Of a DNA stretch of 5,884 nucleotides, positions 1 to 5,246 are shown in pieces. How positions within the stretch are numbered: position 1 is the stretch's first letter; each line of letters opens with the position of its first letter. Where the stretch lies: positions 1 through 5,884 of the forward strand of contig JABIVN010000126.1 of the NCBI GenBank assembly GCA_018667205.1. Reading direction: 5' to 3'. The translations under genes and the position numbers were made by a program. The notes under the pieces were generated by a model that searched no databases, was not told the DNA's origin, and was given only the letters and a program-made list of their open reading frames with translations. Origin of the DNA: Gammaproteobacteria bacterium (GTDB lineage: Bacteria; Pseudomonadota; Gammaproteobacteria; Pseudomonadales; Azotimanducaceae).

Positions 1-102
1 AAAAAAACCGAAAGACGTTGACTGCACGCCCTCGGGTATTTGTCCTGCAGCGAACATAAGCCGCACTCGCCACGTTAACGTTCCCGCTGCCGTTGTGGTC
101 AC
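1..102 (-). CDS. MFS transporter, probably GPH cation-symporter family (5' fragment, runs off the left edge)
   Basis: Only the first 34 codons are in the window, so this gene is easy to miss. The minus strand has a GTG start at 102-100 preceded by a perfect AAGGAGG six bases upstream, and the frame stays open to base 1. The visible peptide has a short polar start, then the stretch GQIPEGVQSTSFGFF. I read this as the start of transmembrane helix 1 of glycoside-pentoside-hexuronide type transporters, which commonly begin with a G-Q/D-x-x-E-G...FGFF-like segment before a Leu-Phe-Tyr-Tyr run. That family call rests on pattern memory over a short peptide; that this is a genuine gene start rests on the ribosome binding site and open frame. 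Such proteins sit in the inner membrane and move sugars or related solutes with H+ or Na+. The gene is divergent from the oxygenase operon, so it could bring in that operon's substrate. Internal GTG (66-64) and ATG (57-55) codons are less likely starts because they lack a comparable ribosome binding site. Confidence 0.65.
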   Translation of the reverse strand, partial: MTTTAAGTLTWRVRLMFAAGQIPEGVQSTSFGFF

Positions 103-108
103 AGATTT

Positions 109-115
109 CCTCCTT
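109..115 (-). promoter_or_regulatory. Strong Shine-Dalgarno site of the left-edge transporter
   Basis: The minus strand reads AAGGAGG at 115-109, fully complementary to the anti-SD core, with a six-base spacer to GTG 102. This site decides the start and is the best evidence that the short open frame at the window edge is a real gene. Confidence 0.75.
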
Positions 116-294
116 ACTCAGTTACAACTAGTCAGGCGAAAACCAAGCACTGCCCTAAGTCGTCCAATGTGACGTGTTACTGCAAAGAAACCGTTGATGA
201 TTTTACCAAACCAACTTATCAGCGGTTGCAGCCGCGGACCAAGACAATAACTCACAGTTCTCCGCGAATGCAAAACAATAGTTGTTCATTGCAA

Positions 295-372
295 AGCGGA
301 GGTCCTTGACGAAGGTCCGTGACGAAGGTCCCCGACGAAGGTCCCCGACGAAGGTCCGCGCCGAAGGTCTCT
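295..372. repeat. Tandem array of a 13-bp repeat, five clear copies plus one degenerate copy
   Basis: The unit is an 11-base core GACGAAGGTCC plus two variable bases. Copies start at 308, 321, 334 and 347 with the core intact and linkers GT, CC, CC and GC. A fifth copy at 360-372 has two changes in the core, and a sixth, degenerate copy (9 of 13 bases match) lies at 295-307. Spacing is exactly 13 bp with no unique spacer, so this is a minisatellite and not a CRISPR array. Because 13 is not a multiple of three, the array would shift frame at each copy if translated, which argues against coding. Function unknown: it could be a slippage-prone VNTR, a repeated protein-binding site or a bending element. 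Confidence 0.85.
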
Positions 373-526
373 GCCTAACGATATGGCAGCCTGATTTTAA
401 AAGGTAGGTCTGTCGAAACAATAATCTTCAGCCAACAAGTTGCCAAAGGCCTTCCCCTCTGCTGCGGGAACATACCAGTGACTATTTTCACGACAAGCAA
501 CAGTAACGAAAATTGCTGCTGAATTG

Positions 527-555
527 AGCTGCCTGATGTTTGGCTCAGCTTTTTT
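527..555 (+). terminator. Possible rho-independent terminator or attenuator
   Basis: AGCTG (527-531) can pair with CAGCT (546-550), extended by CC/GG across a two-base bulge, and the stem is followed by a run of T to 555. An alternative pairing is TGAGC (525-529) with GCTCA (543-547). The stem is short and bulged, so it is weak. No plus-strand gene is visible upstream of it. If real, it would insulate the operon promoter just downstream or end a small transcript coming from the repeat region. Confidence 0.3.
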
Positions 556-569
556 CGGACGCTAGAAAT

Positions 570-599
570 TTGACGCACCGAAAACAATACATGTATATT
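570..599 (+). promoter_or_regulatory. Sigma70-like promoter of the oxygenase operon
   Basis: TTGACG at 570-575 (5 of 6 to the -35 consensus) is followed after 18 bp by TATATT at 594-599 (5 of 6 to the -10 consensus). Transcription would start near 606 and leave a leader of about 140 nt before the ATG at 749. A poorer pair nearer the gene (TTAACA 668-673 with TATCGT 693-698, spacer 19) is a less likely alternative. Confidence 0.5.
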
Positions 600-600
600 G
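585..600. promoter_or_regulatory. Palindrome overlapping the -10 box, candidate operator
   Basis: ATACATGTAT (587-596) is a perfect 10-bp palindrome. It sits inside a wider inverted repeat, CAATA (585-589) and TATTG (596-600). Both overlap the proposed -10 element, a position where a repressor would block RNA polymerase. AT-rich palindromes also arise by chance, and no regulator gene is in the window. Confidence 0.3.
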
Positions 601-748
601 ATTTTATCTGCCAGCAATTGGATCGTGCTAATCGACAAGACAACGCACAATCAGCAGACACCGACCATTAACAAAAATAGACTGCGTGCGGGTATCGTTA
701 CTTGAATCCCTCATTCCTAACTTCACACGAAGCTAAAAAGGCAAAAAA

Positions 749-2191
749 ATGGCGCAAATTGAACGTGAATTTCTTGAACGGACCGAGCCTACCGAAAGAG
801 CATTCAAGGCCCCTCCATTTATCCCGCGTGTTAAAAACGCTGACCTGGGCCTAGAAAAGCTTGGTGGCGAAAGATACTACTCACCGGCTTTTATGAAGGC
901 CGAGTGGGACAAGATCTGGACCAAAACCTGGCAACTCGCCGCTCGGGTAGATGAGTTTACGGAGCCCGGCGCCTTTTATGTGCACGAACTGGGCAAAGAG
1001 TCTTTTATCTTTGTGATGGGTGACGACCGGCAGATACGTGGCTTTTACAACGTATGCCAACACCGGGGGAATCGCCTCTGCCAATCCGACCTGGGTGTCA
1101 TGGACACCTTTACCTGCCCGTTTCATGGCTGGAAGTGGAACACTGACGGCACCCTAAAACAGGTAGCAGACCCACAGTTCTTCCGCCAATTCGATGCCGG
1201 TATTCCAACCGAGGAGTTGGGACTAACGCCCGTAAAAGTAGCATTCTGGGGTGGCTGGGTGTGGTTCAACATGGATCACGACGCTTGCCCTTTGCAAGAA
1301 TACCTGGGTGAAGCTGGCGTGCAATTAGAAACCTACGAGTTTGAAAAATTTCACCTTCTGAACTACCAAACGTTTGAATGGAATGGCAACTGGAAGCACG
1401 CTTGGGATGCTTTTAACGAAAGCTATCATTTCGGTGAGCTACATCCCGATATGATCGAATTCGGTGAAGGTCATGACATACCCATTGAGCTATTGGGCAT
1501 TCATTCACGCATGATCAATTTCAATCGGACCGTCAGCGAAATTGTCGAGGACCAGGATACCATCACCCCCCTCCGGCAGCACATGATGTTAGGTGATCAG
1601 GAGGGACGACGAAAGAACGAAACTAAAGGCTACACTGGCTCTGCCAAAGACGTGCACTTAGAAGAAATTCGCCGCCGACGGGCTGTTGAAGATGAGAGCT
1701 ACCTTCCCTTTGAACAGATGAACGACGAACAACTTGTTCATCAGTATCATTACAGCTTTTTCCCTAGCGCGACCTTTACTCAAACCCCAGAGTCCGGTGC
1801 AGTATTCAGGTACCGTCCTCACGCCACAGACCCAAACATCTGTTACTACGACTTTTTTGTCATGTCGCATCTGCCACCGGGCACACCGAAGCAGGAGCGA
1901 CCCGAAAACAAAACTCACCGACACGTCGATGGCATTGACTACGCCGAGGCCTTTGGTGGCACGTTTGACCCTGTATTGGCCAACGTCCTTTCCCAGGATG
2001 GATCCAACATGACGACAATGCAGGCTGGCGTGAAATCCGATTCATTTAAGGGCATGAATTTGTGTGATCAGGAAATTCGATTACGCCACTTTCACAAGAT
2101 CATTGACGATTTTATTTCTGGCAAGACAACCACGCGTAACCTTCCCGATGGAGAAGCCTATCTCGACAGAAACCCAACGATCATTGGTTAA
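749..2191 (+). CDS. Rieske [2Fe-2S] non-heme iron oxygenase, alpha (catalytic) subunit
   Basis: This 480-residue protein is a ring-hydroxylating-type oxygenase alpha subunit, the usual length for the family. The N-terminal Rieske domain binds the [2Fe-2S] cluster through C103-x-H105, 17 intervening residues, then C123-x2-H126 (in CPFHGWKW). The C-terminal catalytic domain carries the mononuclear iron site in NESYHFGELH: H227 and H232 are the His ligands, and D417 in LSQDGSNM is the likely carboxylate ligand. The position that normally carries the Asp linking the Rieske cluster to the neighbouring iron site is E224, as in carnitine oxygenase CntA-type enzymes. Such enzymes use electrons from a reductase or ferredoxin to hydroxylate or demethylate small molecules in the cytoplasm; the substrate here is unknown. 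There is no beta-subunit gene, so a homotrimer is likely. The ATG at 749 has AAGG seven bases upstream (738-741). It is the first gene of a three-gene operon and its end overlaps the next gene. Confidence 0.95.
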   Translation: MAQIEREFLERTEPTERAFKAPPFIPRVKNADLGLEKLGGERYYSPAFMKAEWDKIWTKTWQLAARVDEFTEPGAFYVHELGKESFIFVMGDDRQIRGFYNVCQHRGNRLCQSDLGVMDTFTCPFHGWKWNTDGTLKQVADPQFFRQFDAGIPTEELGLTPVKVAFWGGWVWFNMDHDACPLQEYLGEAGVQLETYEFEKFHLLNYQTFEWNGNWKHAWDAFNESYHFGELHPDMIEFGEGHDIPIELLGIHSRMINFNRTVSEIVEDQDTITPLRQHMMLGDQEGRRKNETKGYTGSAKDVHLEEIRRRRAVEDESYLPFEQMNDEQLVHQYHYSFFPSATFTQTPESGAVFRYRPHATDPNICYYDFFVMSHLPPGTPKQERPENKTHRHVDGIDYAEAFGGTFDPVLANVLSQDGSNMTTMQAGVKSDSFKGMNLCDQEIRLRHFHKIIDDFISGKTTTRNLPDGEAYLDRNPTIIG

Positions 2192-2984
2192 AAACAGAAC
2201 ATTTGATGAGCACTTCGACGACCTGGAAGCCAATGGTTTTTGTGTTGTCGAAAATGTGCTGACCGCAAATGAAGTCTCCGGCATACGGGAAAAACTCCTG
2301 CTTGCTGCAACTGAAAGCGATCGTCGGGGTGTACCCACCCACATCCCAAGTCTGGACCCGAATGACGCAAACGTTCGAGTATTTAATCTACTAGACCTGG
2401 ACCCTGTTTTCCTGGAATTAATGGAACGACCAAAAGCAATACAGTTTGTAAAAGCACTGGTTGGCGATAACTTTATCGTTTCAAACTTCACGGCGAACAT
2501 CGCCCGCCCGGGCGCCCAGTCGATGCACGCGCACTCAGACCTGGGTATCGTTTTCCCAGGCCCATGGCTTAAACCTTGGTCCATGAATGTTCTGTGGTGT
2601 CTGGATGATGTTCACCATGACAATGGCGCTACCCGCTATTTACCCGACAGTCATAAAATAACGTGCGCGAAAGATGTTCCTACCGACATGCTCGATAATA
2701 TGCAGTCGTTTAACGCCAAAGCAGGTTCCATCATTATCATGGATGGCAGGCTTTGGCACACATCCGGTGAAAATGTAACGGAAAACGAGGAACGCGCGAT
2801 CGTCTTTGGTTATTACTCTGCCGCGTTTCTTCGTCCGCAGGTAAACTGGAACGTCTTGCTGGCGGAATCCACCCAACGAAATTTATCGCCGCAAACGAGA
2901 CGGTGGCTTGGGTTAAATGGTACCGCAAACATGCTAAGCGTAGACTTTGTTGAGCGTCCAGACCAACTCAGCACTCAAGAGTAG
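2148..2984 (+). CDS. Phytanoyl-CoA dioxygenase (PhyH) family Fe(II)/2-oxoglutarate oxygenase
   Basis: From the ATG at 2148 this is a 278-residue protein, a normal size for the PhyH family. The start of the fold is recognisable at about residues 19-45 (F-x4-L-x3-GFCVVENVLTANEV). The 2-His-1-carboxylate iron site is H129-x-D131 (in HAHSD) and H204 (in RLWHTSGEN). R216, 12 residues after H204, is the expected 2-oxoglutarate carboxylate anchor. Family members hydroxylate acyl-CoAs, natural products or other small molecules, coupled to decarboxylation of 2-oxoglutarate; the substrate here cannot be told. The frame extends back to a GTG at 2064, but that would overlap the Rieske gene by 128 bp. ATG 2148 overlaps it by 44 bp, and TTG 2184 would overlap it by only 8 bp. 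None has a clear Shine-Dalgarno site, which suggests translational coupling. The ThuA-like gene begins 5 bp after the stop. Confidence 0.9.
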   Translation: MEKPISTETQRSLVKNRTFDEHFDDLEANGFCVVENVLTANEVSGIREKLLLAATESDRRGVPTHIPSLDPNDANVRVFNLLDLDPVFLELMERPKAIQFVKALVGDNFIVSNFTANIARPGAQSMHAHSDLGIVFPGPWLKPWSMNVLWCLDDVHHDNGATRYLPDSHKITCAKDVPTDMLDNMQSFNAKAGSIIIMDGRLWHTSGENVTENEERAIVFGYYSAAFLRPQVNWNVLLAESTQRNLSPQTRRWLGLNGTANMLSVDFVERPDQLSTQE

Positions 2985-2992
2985 GAGAGGTG
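2983..2992 (+). promoter_or_regulatory. Closely spaced ribosome binding site and GTG start of the ThuA-like gene
   Basis: AGGAG at 2983-2987 overlaps the stop codon of the oxygenase gene (TAG 2982-2984) and lies only two bases before GTG 2990. An in-frame stop at 2951-2953 with no ATG, GTG or TTG between it and 2990 leaves GTG 2990 as the only plausible start. The short spacing points to reinitiation by ribosomes finishing the upstream gene. Confidence 0.5.
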
Positions 2993-3775
2993 ACGCCAAA
3001 GTGCGATGTCTATCTGGTCGCAGGGGGTAGATTCCACGATATTGATTTCGCCCGGCTGACGCTGTTGAAACTGCTCGCAGACCGAGATGAACCCTACGTT
3101 CAAGTCGGGGCAGATTTTTCCAATACCGAACAAATCCTCGCCTCGAATTTTCTGGTCACGTATACCTGCGACATACGTCCAACACTAGAACAGCAGGCAA
3201 CCTTAAAAACATTTCTTGAAAAAGGTGGTCGCTGGTTTGCGTTGCACGGCACAAACTCACTGTTGGATTTTGATACCACCGGTGGTCCTATTGAAGCCTT
3301 TGGTGTCACAATTCCCGGTGTTCCCTATGCGCCAGATCTAGCCCCCGACTACATGGCCCTGATCGGCACGCGGTTTATTACCCATCCGCCAATTCAGGCT
3401 TTTCGAGTAACCGTTACCCAACCCGACCACCCGCTTGTCGCAGGGATCTCCGATTTCACGACTGAAGACGAGCCTTATTGTTGTGAGGTCATCGGAGACA
3501 TCGATATCCTGTTGGAATCCAGATACAGCAGCAAGACCATGTCAGCGTTACCTGACGGCTGGGATGATCCCGAGCGAGTCCACCCGCAAATGTATCTTAA
3601 GAAAGTCGGGCGTGGTGAAATCCTCTACCTCATGCTGGGTCATTGCTGCGGGCGCTTTGACATGCAGCCCATCATGCAAGAATGCGATAGTGTTAGATGC
3701 AGTTGGGATTTACCGGTTTACGACGAGTTGCTTAAGCGAGGAATTTCCTGGGGAATAGGTTATACAAGCCGCTAA
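2990..3775 (+). CDS. ThuA-like domain protein (glutamine-amidotransferase-like fold)
   Basis: This 261-residue protein spans a single ThuA domain. Supporting features in order are a first beta strand with VYLVAGGRFHD (7-17), then a strand and turn with GGRWFALHG (79-87), where ThuA proteins carry a conserved GG-x5-HG. DEPY (160-163) corresponds to the family's D-E-x-Y, and LGHCCGRFD (216-224) to the late glycine-histidine turn. ThuA proteins share the class I glutamine amidotransferase fold but lack its Cys-His-Glu triad. The founding member acts in rhizobial trehalose use through oxidised (keto) sugar intermediates, and most others have no assigned reaction. No signal peptide is visible, so it should be cytoplasmic. 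As the last gene of the operon behind two oxygenases, it may process an oxidised intermediate; that is inference. The gene ends 40 bp before the convergent FKBP gene, and I see no clear terminator there. Confidence 0.88.
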   Translation: MTPKCDVYLVAGGRFHDIDFARLTLLKLLADRDEPYVQVGADFSNTEQILASNFLVTYTCDIRPTLEQQATLKTFLEKGGRWFALHGTNSLLDFDTTGGPIEAFGVTIPGVPYAPDLAPDYMALIGTRFITHPPIQAFRVTVTQPDHPLVAGISDFTTEDEPYCCEVIGDIDILLESRYSSKTMSALPDGWDDPERVHPQMYLKKVGRGEILYLMLGHCCGRFDMQPIMQECDSVRCSWDLPVYDELLKRGISWGIGYTSR

Positions 3776-3815
3776 ATCGCAGAACAGCGGTGGCTTACCC
3801 CAGGGATAATTAGCG

Positions 3816-4154
3816 CTAACGAACAGCCAGCAATTCAACCTCAAACACCAGCGTCGTATTACCCGGTATAGGTCCAACGCCATTGGCACCGTATCCTAGT
3901 TCTGATGGGACAATCAGCCGCCATTTGTCGCCCTCTTTCATCATCTGTAACGCTTCTGTCCAACCCGCTATAACACCGTTAACGGGAAGATCTATTGGCT
4001 CTCCTCGGTCCACAGAACTATCAAATACCCTGCCGTCTTCGAATGTACCATGGTAATGCGCGCTAACCGTGTCCGTTGGACCCGGAGTTGCACCGGAACC
4101 ACTGGCCAATACCTCGTACTGCAAGCCTGAATCTGTTGTTGTTACATCACCCAT
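3816..4154 (-). CDS. FKBP-type peptidyl-prolyl cis-trans isomerase
   Basis: This 112-residue protein is a single complete FKBP domain. FKBP active-site positions are present: Y34, F44-D45 in DGRVFDSS, V61-I62 and W65 in VIAGWTEAL, Y88 in LGYG, and F104 in the last strand. It therefore should catalyse Xaa-Pro isomerisation during protein folding. There is no signal peptide and no dimerisation extension of the FkpA/Mip kind, so it is a minimal cytosolic form. Two start codons are adjacent, GTG 4157 and ATG 4154. I chose the ATG because AAAGGA (4165-4160) lies five bases from it but only two from the GTG. It is convergent to the ThuA-like gene and about 200 bp downstream of the dehydrogenase gene on the same strand. 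It is probably a housekeeping neighbour, not part of the metabolic cluster. Confidence 0.95.
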   Translation of the reverse strand: MGDVTTTDSGLQYEVLASGSGATPGPTDTVSAHYHGTFEDGRVFDSSVDRGEPIDLPVNGVIAGWTEALQMMKEGDKWRLIVPSELGYGANGVGPIPGNTTLVFEVELLAVR

Positions 4155-4159
4155 CACAA

Positions 4160-4165
4160 TCCTTT
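4160..4165 (-). promoter_or_regulatory. Ribosome binding site of the FKBP gene
   Basis: The minus strand reads AAAGGA at 4165-4160. Its five-base distance to ATG 4154 favours that codon over the GTG at 4157. Confidence 0.55.
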
Positions 4166-4298
4166 AAATATAGCTAAACAACCGATATGTTGGCATGTAT
4201 CGATCCAAAAAAGAAATACCCTACGGCACTAAGCATATTAGGGCAAAACGAGCCGGCCAACCCCAACGCTACCCCTATAACGGTTCTTAGTAGCTACA

Positions 4299-4320
4299 GG
4301 CGCTGGCCAAGCGCCATTTT
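4299..4320. terminator. Hairpin in the gap between the dehydrogenase and FKBP genes
   Basis: GGCGCT (4299-4304) and AGCGCC (4310-4315) form a perfect six-base, GC-rich stem with a five-base loop. On the plus strand it is followed by ATTTT, but no plus-strand gene ends here. On the minus strand, where the dehydrogenase gene stops about 40 bp earlier, no T run follows. It could still stabilise or end the dehydrogenase mRNA. The rest of the roughly 200-bp gap (4155-4355) shows no convincing gene. Confidence 0.3.
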
Positions 4321-4355
4321 GCAGGGGTTCTTTCCAACCACCGCTAGACCCAAGG

Positions 4356-5153
4356 CTACAAAGCAGCGGGATTAATCACACTGCCATTATCCACGCGTAA
4401 TTCCGCGCCATTGATGAACTTAGCCTCATCCGAAGCAAGAAACAGCACGGCGTAACCTACATCCATCGGCTCACCACGCCCCGGACTGGGTATCTGCTGT
4501 TCTAGTGGCACTGACGCGGGTCGCTCGACACCCCGCGCTTGAGCCGCGGCGGCTGCATCCTCATACAATTTTTCGATCAATGGTGTCTGGATCACGCTGG
4601 GGAAAATGCAGTTGACCCTGATGTTGTAGCGAAGTTGTTGGCAGTGGATCGCAGCATGCGATGTCATCGTTCGGATGGCACCCTTACAGGCCCCATAAGC
4701 AAAGCTAGTGTGGTATCCCAGTAATGCCGTTGTAGACGCTATATTGACAATCGCACCCAACTTACCATTCGCCTTGATCGTCTGGATACCATACTTGATG
4801 CCAAAAAATGTACCGTCCATATGGACGCGCTGATGGATTCGATATTGATCCCAGGAGACCTCCTCGACCGAACCCGGTATGAACATACCGGCATTGTTAA
4901 CCACAACATTTGGTTCATCGAAATGAGCCAGGGTTTGCTTGATGACAAGCTGCCATTGATCTTCTTCAGCGACGTCGTGCTCCAGAAAAATAGCGCCGTT
5001 ACCTGCCGCATGCGCCGCCTCTTCTCCGTTTTCCTTGCTGATATCAGTAATGACAACCTTTGCGCCCTCTTTAGCCAACGCGATCGCATCGGCGCGCCCC
5101 AACCCTGAACCACCACCGGTCACCAGGCAAACTTTATCTTCGACTCTACCCAT
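4356..5153 (-). CDS. Short-chain dehydrogenase/reductase (classical SDR, NAD-type)
   Basis: This 265-residue protein is a classical SDR of normal length. It shows the cofactor motif TGGGSGLG (12-19) and D37 at the end of the second beta strand, which favours NAD(H) over NADP(H). D60-V61 contacts adenine, followed by NNAG (86-89), catalytic S140 and Y153-x3-K157. The fourth catalytic position, usually Asn in a V-N-x-x-G segment, is H111 in VHMDGTFFG, and the usual P-G after the catalytic segment is P-S (185-186). The protein should oxidise a secondary alcohol or reduce a ketone in the cytoplasm; it resembles cyclic-alcohol and hydroxysteroid dehydrogenases, but the substrate is not fixed. ATG 5153 is eight bases from AAGGA, while ATG 5159, two codons earlier, is only two bases away, so I prefer 5153. 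It lies about 90 bp downstream of the flavin oxidoreductase on the same strand, probably in one transcript. Confidence 0.93.
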   Translation of the reverse strand: MGRVEDKVCLVTGGGSGLGRADAIALAKEGAKVVITDISKENGEEAAHAAGNGAIFLEHDVAEEDQWQLVIKQTLAHFDEPNVVVNNAGMFIPGSVEEVSWDQYRIHQRVHMDGTFFGIKYGIQTIKANGKLGAIVNIASTTALLGYHTSFAYGACKGAIRTMTSHAAIHCQQLRYNIRVNCIFPSVIQTPLIEKLYEDAAAAAQARGVERPASVPLEQQIPSPGRGEPMDVGYAVLFLASDEAKFINGAELRVDNGSVINPAAL

Positions 5154-5161
5154 CTGCATCT

Positions 5162-5166
5162 TCCTT
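5162..5166 (-). promoter_or_regulatory. Ribosome binding site of the SDR gene
   Basis: AAGGA on the minus strand (5166-5162) is eight bases before ATG 5153 and two before ATG 5159. The spacing decides the start in favour of 5153, giving an N-terminus of MGRVEDK. Confidence 0.55.
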
Positions 5167-5246
5167 CAAATAATCAAAAAAAGGCCAACAATAAGTCCAT
5201 ATCAATTCGAGCCAGGCGCTTTGAACTAGCCGATGGTATCTATCAT

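Larger units (their letters stand above)
103..748. other. Divergent intergenic control region
   Basis: About 650 bp separate the leftward transporter from the rightward Rieske oxygenase gene. I see no convincing gene here: the open frames are short, lack ribosome binding sites, and one is built largely from the 13-bp repeat array. The region holds that array (about 295-372), a hairpin followed by six T (527-555), a sigma70-like promoter (570-599) and a palindrome on its -10 box (585-600). The promoter of the leftward transporter should also be here, but I could not find a clear -35/-10 pair for it. Confidence 0.7.

Noticed and set aside
72..81. Palindrome ACGTTAACGT near the left edge
   Set aside because: It lies inside the coding part of the transporter gene and is explained by codons for Thr-Leu-Thr.
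295..372. CRISPR array
   Set aside because: The repeats are contiguous 13-bp units without unique spacers, and no cas genes are present.
203..650. Two minus-strand open frames (203-421 and 375-650) in the divergent intergenic region
   Set aside because: They overlap each other, lack ribosome binding sites and show no recognisable domain. The first takes much of its peptide from the 13-bp repeat array, which shifts frame each copy.
2064..2147. Longer N-terminus of the PhyH-type oxygenase starting at GTG 2064
   Set aside because: It would overlap the Rieske gene by 128 bp, has no ribosome binding site, and adds residues ahead of where the family fold begins.
3810..3819. Palindrome TTAGCGCTAA between the convergent ThuA-like and FKBP genes
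   Set aside because: It has no loop or T tail and includes the FKBP stop codon, so it is not a credible terminator; a ten-base palindrome can arise by chance.
4187..4375. Plus-strand open frame of 62 codons between the FKBP and SDR genes
   Set aside because: No good ribosome binding site, low-complexity composition, no recognisable motif, and it runs into the antisense end of the SDR gene.
5176..5182. A7 run (T7 on the minus strand) between the flavin oxidoreductase and SDR genes as a terminator
   Set aside because: No GC-rich stem precedes the T run on the minus strand, so it does not look like a rho-independent terminator.
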